Origin: Actinomycetes bacterium
GTDB taxonomy: Bacteria > Actinomycetota > Actinomycetes > JAHEKZ01
Assembly: GCA_027118455.1 (NCBI GenBank)
Contig: JAJAYZ010000023.1
Coordinates: 1 to 52,249, forward strand
Direction: 5' to 3'
Length of the DNA: 52,249 bases
The notes under the pieces: generated by a model
The model's input: only the letters and a program-made list of their open reading frames with translations
Database searches by the model: none
Told to the model about the DNA's origin: nothing
Made by a program: the position numbers and the translations under genes
In this document: positions 9,688 through 18,947 of the stretch, in pieces
How positions within the stretch are numbered: the stretch's first letter is position 1
How the letters are laid out: each line of letters begins with the position of its first letter

Positions 9688-9691
<4 letters not shown>
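8330..9691 (+). CDS. MacA/HlyD-type periplasmic adaptor lipoprotein
   Basis: A 453-residue membrane fusion protein. A signal peptide ends in the lipobox LVLPGC (Cys25), so it is probably lipid-anchored. A biotinyl-lipoyl-like half (VSRVVVRDGQRVRRGQPLFVV) comes first. A long Ala/Gln-rich coiled coil covers about residues 100-205, and the second half of the lipoyl domain is VKAPIAGRVVFGA. A striking Gly/Ser linker (about 225-285) interrupts it before the beta-barrel (LTLRAEVDETDVLLVRKG) and C-terminal domains. It couples the ABC ATPase and permease that follow by 4-bp overlaps. In an organism without a Gram-negative outer membrane the adaptor's partner is unclear. Confidence 0.9.
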
Positions 9692-10388
<697 letters not shown>

Positions 10389-10392
<4 letters not shown>

Positions 10393-11573
10393 GGCTTGCC
10401 GAAGCCTTTCGGGTGGCACTCGACGCGCTGCGCGCCAACCGGCTACGCAGCCTGCTCACGATGCTTGGCGTGATCATCGGCGTCGGGGCTGTCGTGGTGC
10501 TCGTAGCGATCGGTAGTGGCGCCAAGCAGGAGGTCGAGGCTCAGGTCGAGGGCCTCGGGTCGAACATCATCTTTGTGCTGCCTGGATCGGTGGAGTTCGG
10601 TTCGGCACCTTCCATCAGCCGCCTGCAGCTGGAGGACGTCGAGTACCTCGGGCGAGTCATCGGCAACCCCGAGGCTGTGGCAACGACCGTGTCGAGCGGT
10701 GAAACCGTCTCGGTGGGATCCATCGAGGTGTTCAGCACCATCGCGGGCACGAACGAGAACATCCCCAACGTGTTCACGCGGCCAGTCGCGCGCGGTGAGT
10801 ACCTCACGTCGACCGACGTCGACACGCGGCGACGGGTCGCTGTGCTCGGCAGTGGTGTGTCCGACGACTTGTTCGGTGACATCGAACCGCTCGGGCGCCA
10901 GATCACGATCGCCGGCGTCCGGTTTCGGGTGATCGGTGTCTTCGAAGAGGTCGGCTCAGCATTTGGCGTCAGCCGCGATGGGGAGATCCACATACCTGTG
11001 ACGACGGCGCAGCAGCTCTTCGGTGTCGACCGCATCGACGCGCTCGCGGTAAAGGCGCCGACCATCGATGACGTCGACCCGCTCCGGCGCGAGCTGCTCG
11101 ACGCCCTGGCGGAGAAGTACCCCGATGAGGAGTTCTCGGCGGTGACGCAGAGCCAGATCCTCGGGACGCTGGGGGACATTCTCGGGCTCCTCACGTTGGT
11201 GCTTGCCGCAATCGCTGCGATCTCACTTCTCGTCGGCGGCGTTGGCGTCAGCAACATCATGCTTGTGTCCGTGCGTGAACGGACCCGTGAGATTGGGCTG
11301 CGGAAGGCGTTAGGGGCAAGGCGGCGAGACATCACCGTGCAGTTCTTGATCGAGGCCGTTCTGCTGACGACGGTGGGCGGGGTCATCGGGATGGCGATCG
11401 GCATTGGCGTCTCGCTGTTGGCAGACGCGTTCTCGCCGCTGCCCGCGGTGATCGCTTGGTGGTCACCGGTGCTGGCGTTCACCGTCTCGGTGGCGGTCGG
11501 TGTGTTCTTTGGAGTGATCCCGGCCCGTCGCGCGGGCAAGTTGGAACCGGTCGAAGCCCTGCGCAGCGAGTAA
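10389..11573 (+). CDS. MacB-type ABC transporter permease (FtsX-like)
   Basis: A 394-residue permease. It has an N-terminal helix with RLRSLLTMLGVIIGVGAVVVLVAIGSG, a large extracytoplasmic MacB_PCD domain (about 45-270) and a C-terminal FtsX domain with three helices. The latter holds the family segment VSVRERTREIGLRKALGARRRDI and ends PARRAGKLEPVEALRSE, typical of MacB permeases. It completes the exporter, which is likely to move peptides, toxins or envelope lipids; the substrate is unknown. Confidence 0.95.
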
Positions 11574-11655
11574 CGTCTTGAGGGTCCCGATGGCGTGGAT
11601 GCCCACAAGTCCGGCCGCATCGTCGTGATGGCACCGCACCGGTCAGGTGTGCTGT

Positions 11656-11661
11656 TACGTT
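11656..11661 (+). promoter_or_regulatory. Relic leaderless -10 box of the FAD oxidoreductase pseudogene
   Basis: TACGTT ends 6 bases before ATG 11668 and there is no Shine-Dalgarno sequence. The start region of the pseudogene therefore looks intact even though its reading frame is broken. Confidence 0.4.
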
Positions 11662-11667
11662 CCGAGA

Positions 11668-13070
11668 ATGACTTCACGAGATGTCGCGGTCCTGGGCGCT
11701 GGTCCCGCCGACATGTTCGCCGCCCTGGCACTGGCCCGACACGGACATCAGGTCACGCTGATCGAACGCGATGAGCTCAGCAAGACCCCAGCGGAGGATG
11801 CGCCGACCTGGTCACGGTCCGGCGTCCCGCACTTCGGGCAGCCCCATGCGTTCATCCTGCACGGACGAGCCGGGCTGAAGGAGCATTTCAGCGACGTTTA
11901 CCGCGACCTCATCGACGCGGGAGCTGTCGATGTCGACGCTCGCCCCAAGCGGCCGGGCACCGTGGTGCCCGAGGATGAGGAACTGCAGTACCTGGCTGTT
12001 CGCCGCCCGGTAATCGAGTGAGCGCTACGCGCAGCGGTGCGGAACGAATCGCTGATCGTCGTGCTCGATCGGTCGAAGGTCGAGAGTCTGCGGTTCGTCA
12101 GTGGCCGAGTCGTGTCCGCCGGTGTGGGCGGTCAACAGCTTGCCACCGATCTGGTGGTCGATGCGATGGGGCGTCGCAGCCCGACACCCGGGTGGATCCG
12201 GGACGCAGGCGGCTCAGAAGAGCTAACGGACAGTTCTGACTGCGGGGCCGTGTACTACAGCCGCTACTACCGCACCCGTCCAGGTGCGGTTCGCCGAGAC
12301 GGCCCGTGGGTGTTGGGTCCCCGAGGGGACACCGGCTACCTGGGCTTCAACACCTTCCCCGGTGACAACGACGCCTTCGCCTTTGTCCTGGCGGTCCCAA
12401 CGCGGGAGACACGGACTGGCGAGTCCTACACGACGTAGCCGCTTTTGACGCCGCTGTGGCAGCGATCCCTGCGTTGACGCTGAGGGCGCAACCAAGCTGC
12501 GCTGAGCCGATTACCGACGTGATGCCGATGGCAGGGATGCGTAACACCCTCCGTCATCACCGCGGCGAGGTCACCGGAGTCGTTCCGCTCGGTGATGCGC
12601 TCAGTCACACCGATCCCACGCTCGCGCTGGGTCTAGCCTTCGGCCTGATCCACGCGACAGAGTTGGCTGTCGCACTCGACGACTTCAAGGAGCCGACTCA
12701 CGCAGTGGCCGCCCTCACTTCCTCAGCGTTACCCCAGTTGCAGGAGCGCTTTGCCCTCGCCACCGGGATGGGTGAGCAGCGTCGACGGCACTGGATGGGC
12801 GAGCCAGTCGACCTGACGCATCGCACGGGCGACTACGAGCTGTTCACGCTCGTCGCCGGTGGAGCGACCGCAGCCATCGACCCGGACATCTTCCGCATGC
12901 TCAACCGCAGGATGGGACTTCTCGAAAGAACGACTGTCCTGGATTCCGACGTCGAACTTCAGCAGCGCATTGAGGATCTCTTCGCCCAGATGAGCGCCGT
13001 CCCTCGGCAGCGCAACACGCCCACCCGCTCGAACATGCTTGCCCTCATCTGGAACGCAGCCGCCGCGTAA
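11668..13070 (+). pseudogene. Decayed FAD-dependent monooxygenase/oxidoreductase
   Basis: Three consecutive reading frames spell one protein of about 465 residues related to FAD-dependent oxidoreductases of the geranylgeranyl reductase/halogenase type. It reads dinucleotide fold RDVAVLGAGPADMFAALALARHG, then RRPVIE-stop, VVDAMGRRSPTPGW, and VVPLGDALSHTDPTLALGL (the second FAD motif). In-frame TGA at 12019-12021 replaces what is probably Trp (RRPVIEW-AL). A -1 shift near 12410-12414 moves the frame to DWRVLHDVAAFDAAV. The third glycine of GxGxxG is Asp, a further sign of decay. Upstream MacB genes are intact. A sequencing error could explain one lesion but hardly all three. Confidence 0.85.
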
Positions 13071-13211
13071 GGTCGCGGCGGCGAAGTCTTCAGTGCATGC
13101 TGGCTGAAACTGAGCTTCGTTGGCACGGACCAGATGGACCTAGTAGTGCTGGTGGTTGGCGACGTGCGAGGTCGGTGTCGTTGTCCAACCCGCACTCCTC
13201 CCAACGTCGGG

Positions 13212-13217
13212 TAGCGT
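13212..13217 (+). promoter_or_regulatory. Candidate leaderless -10 box for the AcuC-like gene
   Basis: TAGCGT ends 7 bases before GTG 13225. The same hexamer at the same distance precedes ppx. It supports GTG 13225 over a longer N-terminus. Confidence 0.45.
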
Positions 13218-13224
13218 TCGCGGC

Positions 13225-14403
13225 GTGACCGGGTCTGCGCGGGTGTACTGGGACGACGCCATGGTGGGGTACGACTTCGGACCATCGCACCCCATGAACC
13301 CGGTACGTCTCGACCTCACGATGCGACTCGCTCGCGCGCTCGGCATCCTCGATGACATTGAGCTCATCGCACCGTGCCCGGCCACCACCGCAGAGTTGCT
13401 GCGCGTGCACACAGCGGAGTTCTTAAGCGCGGTGCAGCAGTGCAGCGCAATCGACTCCGAGGGTGATCTTGCCCACGGCATCGGGACCCCGGATGTCCCC
13501 ACGTTCAGCGACATGCACACGGTCACGTCACTCATCGCGGGGGCAACGCTCGGCGCGGCGAACGCGGTGTGGAGTGGCGACGTGTCACATGCGTTCAGCC
13601 CTGCCGGGGGTCTGCACCACGCGATGCCGGACGCCGCCGCCGGTTTCTGTGTCTACAACGACGTTGCGGTGGCGATCGCCGGGCTGCTGGACGCCGGTGC
13701 CGAGCGTGTCGCGTACGTCGACGTCGATGTGCACCACGGTGATGGCGTCGAGGCTGTCTTCTGGGACGACCCCCGGGTGATGACGATCTCGATCCACGAA
13801 GACCCGCGGACGCTGTATCCGGGGACCGGTCGAGCGCGCGAGGTCGGTGGGCCGGCCGCCGAGGGAGGCGCAGTCAACGTCGCGCTGCCTGCCGAGACCG
13901 ACGATGACGGGTGGCTGCGCGCCATCCACTCGGTCGTCCCGCAGCTGCTCGAGGCGTTCGCGCCGCAGATCATCGTGACCCAACATGGGTGTGACACGCA
14001 CCGGCTCGATCCGTTGGCGCACCTGGCGCTAAGCATCGACGGCCAGCGGATGGCGGCCGAGGCGCTTCACCGATGGGCGCATGAGTTCGCTGAAGATCGC
14101 TGGGTAGCCACAGGTGGAGGCGGCTACGCCATCGTCGACGTCGTGCCTCGGATCTGGTCGCTGGTGATGGCCGAGCTGGCCGGGAACCCGATTCCGGCGC
14201 AGACACCGGTGCCCGAGGAGTGGCGCCGCTATGTCCAGCAGCTCACGGGCGTCCGAGCGCCCGAGCTGATGACGGATGGCGCTACCCCCGTGGTAAGCGA
14301 CTGGTCGTCCGGCTACCACCCGGAGGACCCCCTGGATCAGGCGATTCTGGCCACCCGGAGGGCGGTCTTCCCCCACCACGGGCTCGATCCAGATCGGGAC
14401 TAA
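13225..14403 (+). CDS. acuC: AcuC-like histone deacetylase family protein
   Basis: A 392-residue zinc amidohydrolase of the arginase/deacetylase fold. Substrate-loop and active-site elements are all present: GGLHHAMPDAAAGFCVYND (the His-His pair), DVDVHHGDGVE (metal Asp and His), SIHEDPRTLYPGTG, TQHGCDTHRLDPLAHL (metal Asp) and GGGGY. In Bacillus, AcuC deacetylates lysines, controlling acetyl-CoA synthetase. No acetyl-CoA synthetase gene is adjacent here, though an acyl-CoA ligase lies 4.5 kb on. The gene is monocistronic, with 154 bp of featureless sequence before it and 182 bp after. Confidence 0.92.
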   Translation: MTGSARVYWDDAMVGYDFGPSHPMNPVRLDLTMRLARALGILDDIELIAPCPATTAELLRVHTAEFLSAVQQCSAIDSEGDLAHGIGTPDVPTFSDMHTVTSLIAGATLGAANAVWSGDVSHAFSPAGGLHHAMPDAAAGFCVYNDVAVAIAGLLDAGAERVAYVDVDVHHGDGVEAVFWDDPRVMTISIHEDPRTLYPGTGRAREVGGPAAEGGAVNVALPAETDDDGWLRAIHSVVPQLLEAFAPQIIVTQHGCDTHRLDPLAHLALSIDGQRMAAEALHRWAHEFAEDRWVATGGGGYAIVDVVPRIWSLVMAELAGNPIPAQTPVPEEWRRYVQQLTGVRAPELMTDGATPVVSDWSSGYHPEDPLDQAILATRRAVFPHHGLDPDRD

Positions 14404-14585
14404 ACGGTCACGCACCGGGCTGCGGGCCTTAGGGGAGCCGATCGGGTGACCGCCCGATGGGTGATCCCTTCGTCACGGGAGTTCCCTCCTGTCACATCCG
14501 TCACTACGCTGGCCCGAACGCGCGGGTCGCCGTAGCGCCGGAGGGGAAGCCGGCGCCCGGCCCGTGCGGTAGGGAGCGGTGACAG

Positions 14586-14822
14586 ATGGAGCATGACCCC
14601 GGTAGCAGTCGGGACGATGATCGGCAGCCCGAACGGGCGCCGCTCGTCGGGTCATTCCTGACGGTGGCCGAGGTCGCCGCGCTGATGCGTGTCTCGAAGA
14701 TGACGGTCTACCGGCTCGTGCACGCTGGTGACCTGCCAGCCGTCCGGGTCGGGCGCTCGTTCCGCGTCCCAGAAGAGGCGGTCCGCGGGTACCTCCGCGA
14801 CTCGTTCGTCGAGGCTGGCTGA
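14586..14822 (+). CDS. BldC/excisionase-like helix-turn-helix protein
   Basis: A 78-residue MerR-like winged-helix DNA-binding protein. After a charged N-terminal tail (1-24), the DNA-binding domain runs SFLTVAEVAALMRVSKMTVYRLVHAGDLPAVRVGRSFRVPEEAVRGYL. A conserved protein of this type sits just before bS22 in many actinobacteria (Rv0500A in M. tuberculosis). The excisionase label reflects fold only; no phage genes are near. The Shine-Dalgarno is GGGAGCGG. TACGCT at 14510-14515 could be its -10 box, giving a leader of about 70 nt with a GC-rich stretch. Confidence 0.9.
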   Translation: MEHDPGSSRDDDRQPERAPLVGSFLTVAEVAALMRVSKMTVYRLVHAGDLPAVRVGRSFRVPEEAVRGYLRDSFVEAG

Positions 14823-14854
14823 GCCCGCCCTGATCGGGGCAGATCGGGCACCGG

Positions 14855-14860
14855 TATCCT
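14855..14860 (+). promoter_or_regulatory. Possible -10 box for the bS22 operon
   Basis: TATCCT in the 97-bp spacer between the HTH gene and bS22 matches TANNNT. The -35 region (GATCGG) is poor. A leader of about 55 nt would carry the GAGGAAGAG ribosome-binding site. Confidence 0.3.
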
Positions 14861-14919
14861 CAGGGGGCCGGTCCCCGGCGTCCATGCCGTGACCGTTCAG
14901 TCCTGAGGAAGAGATTACT

Positions 14920-15018
14920 GTGGGTTCTGTCGTCAAAAAGCGCCGCAAGCGGATGGCTAAGAAGAAGCACCGCAAGTTGCTGCGCAAGACGCGCGTTCAG
15001 CGTCGCAACAAGAAGTAG
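14920..15018 (+). CDS. Small ribosomal subunit protein bS22 (AURKAIP1/COX24-type)
   Basis: A 32-residue, extremely basic protein, [20 protein letters not shown]..., ending QRRNKK. This is the actinobacterial small ribosomal protein homologous to the C-terminal domain of mitochondrial AURKAIP1 (Rv0500B in M. tuberculosis). It is too short for ordinary ORF cut-offs. GTG is preceded by GAGGAAGAG at proper spacing. It sits in its usual place between the BldC-like HTH and the epimerase gene. Confidence 0.95.
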   Translation: MGSVVKKRRKRMAKKKHRKLLRKTRVQRRNKK

Positions 15019-15051
15019 TCGCGAGAAGCGCTGAGCCTGCAGGAGGTCGCC

Positions 15052-16071
15052 ATGGCGCGCGTGGTGCTCGTCACCGGCGTCTCCAGGTATTTGGGCGGAA
15101 GGCTGGCTCGGCTTCTCGGACAACATCCCGACGTCGAGCGGGTTGTCGGCGTCGATGTCATCCCACCACCCGACGATATCGGTAACGCTGAGTTCGTCCG
15201 TGCCGACATTCGTAACCCAGTCATCGCCAAGGTGATCAAGGCCGCCTCGGTCGACACCGTCGTGCACATGAACGTGATCGCGACTCCCGTTGGGGCTGGC
15301 GGCCGATCGGCGATGAAAGAGATCAACGTCATCGGCACGATGCAACTGCTGGCCGCCTGCCAGCGTGCCGCTTCGGTCAAGCAACTGGTCGTGAAGTCGT
15401 CGGCGACGGTGTACGGCGTCTCGGCGAAGGACCCTGCACTCTTCACCGAGGACATGGAAGCCGTTCGCCTGCCGCGCTCGGGGTTCGCCAAGGACTCTGT
15501 TGAGGTCGAGGGATACGTCCGAGGCTTCGCCCGTCGGCGTCCGGACGTGTTGGTGTCGATGCTGCGCTTCGCCAATATCCTTGGCCCCGGCATCGACACT
15601 CCGCTGGCCCGCTACCTCTCGCTACCGGTGGTACCGACGGTGATGGGATTTGACGGCCGCATGCAGCTGACCCACGAGGATGACGCGCTCGCCGCAGTTC
15701 AGGCCGCGACGTTCGGCGAAGTGCCCGGCACATACAACGTTTCAGGTGACGGCGTCCTGATGCTCTCGCAGGCGATCGCCCGTGCCGGGCGGGTCAACCT
15801 GCCGTTACCGACGCCGTTCGCCTCGGTGATGCGCAACCTCGTCCGCCGCTTTGGATACATCGACTTCACGTCCGAGCAGATCGAGTACCTCAAGTACGGG
15901 CGCGGCGTCGACACCAGCCGAATCACCGAGCGCCTCGGCTTTGTGACCGGCTACTCGACGCGTGAGACGTTCGACGCCTTCCTGCTTGCGCATCCTCTGG
16001 GTCGTGTCCTGCCATGGGACGCCCCCGAGATGCCGGCCTCGGTCACCACGATCGGGGGCGCAGCCATATGA
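15052..16071 (+). CDS. NAD-dependent epimerase/dehydratase family (atypical SDR)
   Basis: A 339-residue extended short-chain dehydrogenase-like protein. The Rossmann motif VTGVSRYLGGRLA is at residues 7-19, then VVGVDVIPPP, ADIRN, the LVVKSSATVYG strand, and FANILGPGIDTP. The usual catalytic Tyr-xxx-Lys appears as Gly-Phe-Ala-Lys-Asp, with Phe where Tyr is expected, so it may bind NAD without classical SDR catalysis. It is the positional counterpart of M. tuberculosis galE2 (Rv0501). A good Shine-Dalgarno (CAGGAGG) precedes the start. It overlaps the acyltransferase gene by 4 bp, suggesting a joint envelope-lipid or glycan role. Confidence 0.88.
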   Translation: MARVVLVTGVSRYLGGRLARLLGQHPDVERVVGVDVIPPPDDIGNAEFVRADIRNPVIAKVIKAASVDTVVHMNVIATPVGAGGRSAMKEINVIGTMQLLAACQRAASVKQLVVKSSATVYGVSAKDPALFTEDMEAVRLPRSGFAKDSVEVEGYVRGFARRRPDVLVSMLRFANILGPGIDTPLARYLSLPVVPTVMGFDGRMQLTHEDDALAAVQAATFGEVPGTYNVSGDGVLMLSQAIARAGRVNLPLPTPFASVMRNLVRRFGYIDFTSEQIEYLKYGRGVDTSRITERLGFVTGYSTRETFDAFLLAHPLGRVLPWDAPEMPASVTTIGGAAI

Positions 16072-16973
16072 GCGACGCCAAGGTGATCCCGCTGAACCCC
16101 GATCGTGAGCCGGACGACGACGGCAGGTCGTCTTTCCTGGGCGAGCAGCCCCTTGCTGGTGCCTTCCGGTTTCTTCGGCGGCGGCTTGAAGGATCGTATG
16201 AGGTCGACGACTTCGGGTTCGACCGCGAGCTGACGACCGATCTCTTGATCCCGTCCTTGCGGCCGCTGTACGAGAAGTGGTTCCGGGTCGAGGTGCACGG
16301 CATCGAGAACGTCCCGAGTGAAGGTGGCGCGCTGATCGTGGCCAACCACTCGGGCACCATTGCTCTCGACTCGCTGATGACGCAGGTCGCGCTCGCTGAC
16401 CACCACCCCGCGCACCGCGAGTTGCGGATTCTTGGCGCCGACCTCGTCTTCGCGCTGCCCTTCGTCGGGAACGTCGCGCGGCGTGCCGGCCACACCCTGG
16501 CCTGCAACCCTGATGCCGAGCGATTGCTCAGCTCTGGTGAGCTGGTGGGCGTCTGGCCAGAAGGCTTCAAGGGCGTTGGCAAGCCTTACTCCGAGCGCTA
16601 CCGGCTCCAGCGCTTCGGGCGAGGCGGATTCGTCTCTGCTGCTCTCCGGGCGCGGATGCCGATCATCCCGACGTCGATCGTCGGCGCTGAGGAGATTTAC
16701 CCGGTCCTGGCCGATGCCAAGCTGCTGGCTCGCCTGCTTGGAATGCCGTACTTCCCCATCACGCCGACGTTCCCCTGGCTCGGCCCGCTCGGCATGATCC
16801 CGTTGCCCAGCAAGTGGCACATCGAGTTCGGTGAGCCGATCATGACCGACGTCTTCACCGATGGCGCCGCCGACGACCCGATGCTGATGTTCAACTTGAC
16901 CGATCAGGTGCGCGAGACAATCCAGCACACCCTCTACAAGCTGCTGATGCAGCGGCGCAGCGTCTTCTTCTGA
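16068..16973 (+). CDS. Lysophospholipid acyltransferase family protein
   Basis: A 301-residue PlsC-like acyltransferase, probably peripheral at the inner membrane face. The block I histidine region reads VANHSGTIALDSLM (residues about 96-109), block II is near LGADLVFALPFVGNVARRAG, block III WPEGFKGVGKPYSERYRLQRFGRGG and block IV MPIIPTSIVGAEE. These follow the plsC blocks although the HX4D spacing is atypical, as in the Rv0502 group. It starts at ATG overlapping the epimerase stop. Acyl donor and acceptor are unknown. Confidence 0.87.
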   Translation: MSDAKVIPLNPDREPDDDGRSSFLGEQPLAGAFRFLRRRLEGSYEVDDFGFDRELTTDLLIPSLRPLYEKWFRVEVHGIENVPSEGGALIVANHSGTIALDSLMTQVALADHHPAHRELRILGADLVFALPFVGNVARRAGHTLACNPDAERLLSSGELVGVWPEGFKGVGKPYSERYRLQRFGRGGFVSAALRARMPIIPTSIVGAEEIYPVLADAKLLARLLGMPYFPITPTFPWLGPLGMIPLPSKWHIEFGEPIMTDVFTDGAADDPMLMFNLTDQVRETIQHTLYKLLMQRRSVFF

Positions 16974-16979
16974 AGCACC

Positions 16980-17130
16980 CATGGCCCCACCCAAACGGGG
17001 CCATGTCACATGGGTTCGGTCATTGCGAACCCGCGGTGCACCCATCGGTCCACCGCCCCCTCTGCATGTACGGATGGGTGAGCAAATAGTTCGGTCACTC
17101 CGAACCCATGTGACATGGCCCCGAAATGGG
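16980..17130. repeat. ~150-bp structured inverted-repeat element, copy 1
   Basis: A perfect 24-bp inverted repeat (16996-17019 with 17100-17123) encloses two smaller hairpins, TTCGGTCATTGCGAA and TTCGGTCACTCCGAA. An inner pairing CACCCAT/ATGGGTG lies between them. At the left end CATGGCCCC (16980-16988) pairs with GGGGCCATG (16997-17005), which competes with the long stem. A related copy lies at 39054-39208. Both strands' genes end here (acyltransferase and HAD), so it may act as a bidirectional terminator, but its size and second copy point to a dispersed REP/MITE-like or RNA element. Confidence 0.75.
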
Positions 17131-17146
17131 ATGCCGGGGAGATTGG

Positions 17147-18025
17147 TCAGGTAGAGCGGTGGCGCCGGCTGGAGACGATTCCCGCTGCCACGCCAGCAGC
17201 CGCGCCGACCAAGAGAGCTGACGAGACGCCGATGCGAGCGGCCTTTCGTCCCGTCCGGTAGTCATGAACGGTCCACCCCAGGGCGCGGGCGTGGCGTCGC
17301 AGCGCTGCGTCGGGGTTGATGGCAACGGGCTGGCCGACTAAAGACAGCATCGGGATGTCATTCGACGAGTCGGAGTAGGCCGAGCAGAGGGCGAGGTCGA
17401 GGTCCTCGCGCTCGGCGAGGGCGCGGACCGCCTCGGCCTTGGCCGGACCATGCAGGGGGACGCCGACGAGCTTGCCGGTGTACTTGCCGTCGACGATCTC
17501 CGACACGGTGCCGAGCGCGCCGGTCAGCTCGAGCTTTCGCGCGATCAGCGAGGCCATCTCCACCGGGGCGGCCGACACGAGCCAGACTCGCTGACCGACC
17601 TGAAGATGTGTGCGCGTGAGCTCGATGGTCTGGGCGTAGAGCTTGTCCTCGATGCGCTCATCGAAGATCTCATCGCCCAGGGAGACGACCTCGTCGACGG
17701 CATGGCCGGCCACGAAGCTGAGAGCGGCATCGATCACCGAGGCGATGTCGTCGGTGTCCTCACGCCCCGCCACCCGAAACTTCGCCTGCTTCCACGCGAA
17801 CGAGCTGACGTCGCCGAAGGTGAAGAACTTGCGTTTGGCCAGCCCTCTGGCCAGGTGGAAGAGCGAGGCACCTCTGACGATGGTGTTGTCGATGTCGAAA
17901 AAGGCGGCCGCATGCGGGTCGAGGATGAGCTCTTGCTTTGTCTCAGCGCGAAGCGCTGCTGCCTCGCCGGCGATAACTGCCGGTGGGCGGCTGCGCGTCG
18001 GCTCGCGGTCATCGGTGGAGGTCAC
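17147..18025 (-). CDS. HAD-IB family phosphatase, SerB1-like
   Basis: A 292-residue haloacid dehalogenase hydrolase. Motif I is AAFFDIDNTIVRG at about residues 40-52 (nucleophile Asp in DIDNT), motif II VWLVSAAP, motif III Lys near GPAKAEAV, motif IV SAYSDSSNDIPML. The capping insert is helical. A hydrophobic stretch near the C-terminus (VSSALLVGAAAGVAAGIV) suggests membrane attachment. Substrates in this group range from phosphoserine to lysophospholipid phosphates; the acyltransferase neighbour makes a lipid role plausible. GTG start follows a TAGGGT box at 18037-18032, 6 bases away. M. tuberculosis counterpart: Rv0505c. Confidence 0.9.
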   Translation of the reverse strand: MTSTDDREPTRSRPPAVIAGEAAALRAETKQELILDPHAAAFFDIDNTIVRGASLFHLARGLAKRKFFTFGDVSSFAWKQAKFRVAGREDTDDIASVIDAALSFVAGHAVDEVVSLGDEIFDERIEDKLYAQTIELTRTHLQVGQRVWLVSAAPVEMASLIARKLELTGALGTVSEIVDGKYTGKLVGVPLHGPAKAEAVRALAEREDLDLALCSAYSDSSNDIPMLSLVGQPVAINPDAALRRHARALGWTVHDYRTGRKAARIGVSSALLVGAAAGVAAGIVSSRRHRST

Positions 18026-18031
18026 GCGTCA

Positions 18032-18037
18032 ACCCTA
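18032..18037 (-). promoter_or_regulatory. Candidate leaderless -10 box for the HAD gene
   Basis: On the minus strand TAGGGT ends 6 bases before GTG 18025. Confidence 0.4.
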
Positions 18038-18052
18038 GGGGGCCGATGCACC

Positions 18053-18087
18053 ACACTCGGCGCCCGAAAGCGGCAGCCAGAGGGACA
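18053..18087. repeat. Dispersed intergenic repeat, copy 2
   Basis: Matches 29 of 35 bases of the copy at 132-166, same orientation relative to the flanking minus-strand stop codon (here 16 bases beyond the CAP gene stop). It falls in the 78-bp spacer between the CAP gene and the HAD gene. Confidence 0.55.
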
Positions 18088-18103
18088 GTCAGCGGGCTTG
18101 GGG

Positions 18104-18811
18104 TTAGCCGGAGACAGTGTCCATCACGGTGGAGAAGTCCAGCGCCGCCGTGATGGGGTCGTTGCTGGTGCGCCCCTTCGCGCGGTTGGCCACCTTGTCG
18201 CGGGCATCGCGGATGTGCTGGCGCAGGATCTGCTCGGGGCTTGGTTGCGGAGGCGCTGCTGTCGGTGCCGGCCTTGAAGGTGTCGTGGTAGTCGGAGAGG
18301 TCGTGGTGGTCGAGTCGGATGCGCCGCCACCGCCTGATGTCGTGGGTGCGCCGCTCGGCGTCCGGAAGACCTCGGCCACCCAGAACGTGCCGTCGTCGCT
18401 GACCGCTGTTCCGACTCCCATCTGGGTGTAGCCGGAGTCGAGGATCTGGGCGCGGTGGTCGGGGCTGTTCATCAGGACGTCGTGAGCTGACTGCCAGTCG
18501 CCGGCGAACGCCACGTTTTCGCCGATCCGCGACCATCCGCCGACCTCAGAGGCGAGGTTCGGGTTGTGGTAGAGCTCGCCGGACGCCGCCATGCGTTCGG
18601 CCTGACCGCGGGCTGCTGCTGCCAGGTCGTCGGCACTGGAGTACGCCGGGAGACCGGCTGACGCGCGCGCTGAGTTGACGGCAGAGAAGATGTCGCCTTC
18701 GTTGGGTCCGGCGTATGCCGTTCCGGGAAGGACGACCATGGCGAGCGTGGCCGTGAGCAGACCAGCCACGGTCGTAGCCAGGCGCCGCCGCACGGGACGA
18801 ACCGGATTCAC
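18104..18811 (-). CDS. Secreted CAP-domain (SCP/PR-1-like) protein
   Basis: A 235-residue exported protein. A Sec signal peptide ends around GTAYAGP (residue 34). The CAP domain (about 38-145) has FSAVNSARASAGLPAYSSADDLAAAARGQAERMA, ELYHNPNL, WSRIGENVAFAG, LMNSPDHRAQIL and FWVAEVF, retaining His/Glu cavity residues. A Ser/Thr/Pro-rich linker (about 155-190) and a charged helical tail follow. CAP proteins of bacteria (YkwD-like) are extracytoplasmic; their biochemical function is mostly unsettled. GTG start at 18811. Confidence 0.9.
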   Translation of the reverse strand: MNPVRPVRRRLATTVAGLLTATLAMVVLPGTAYAGPNEGDIFSAVNSARASAGLPAYSSADDLAAAARGQAERMAASGELYHNPNLASEVGGWSRIGENVAFAGDWQSAHDVLMNSPDHRAQILDSGYTQMGVGTAVSDDGTFWVAEVFRTPSGAPTTSGGGGASDSTTTTSPTTTTPSRPAPTAAPPQPSPEQILRQHIRDARDKVANRAKGRTSNDPITAALDFSTVMDTVSG

Positions 18812-18947
18812 GCTCTCACCACTCTCGTCTGGGCGCTCCTAGAGGTGTCGGGGCCTCACCGGCCCCCTTGAGCCGGCGTTCACCCGTTTGGCTTAGTTCT
18901 TCGGATGCGGCCGGTCGGACCAACCGCGGGCGTGCGGCTGCCCCGCT

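Noticed and set aside
14586..14822. Phage excisionase and hence an integrated element
   Set aside because: The gene is in its conserved chromosomal place before bS22, and no integrase or attachment repeats are visible.
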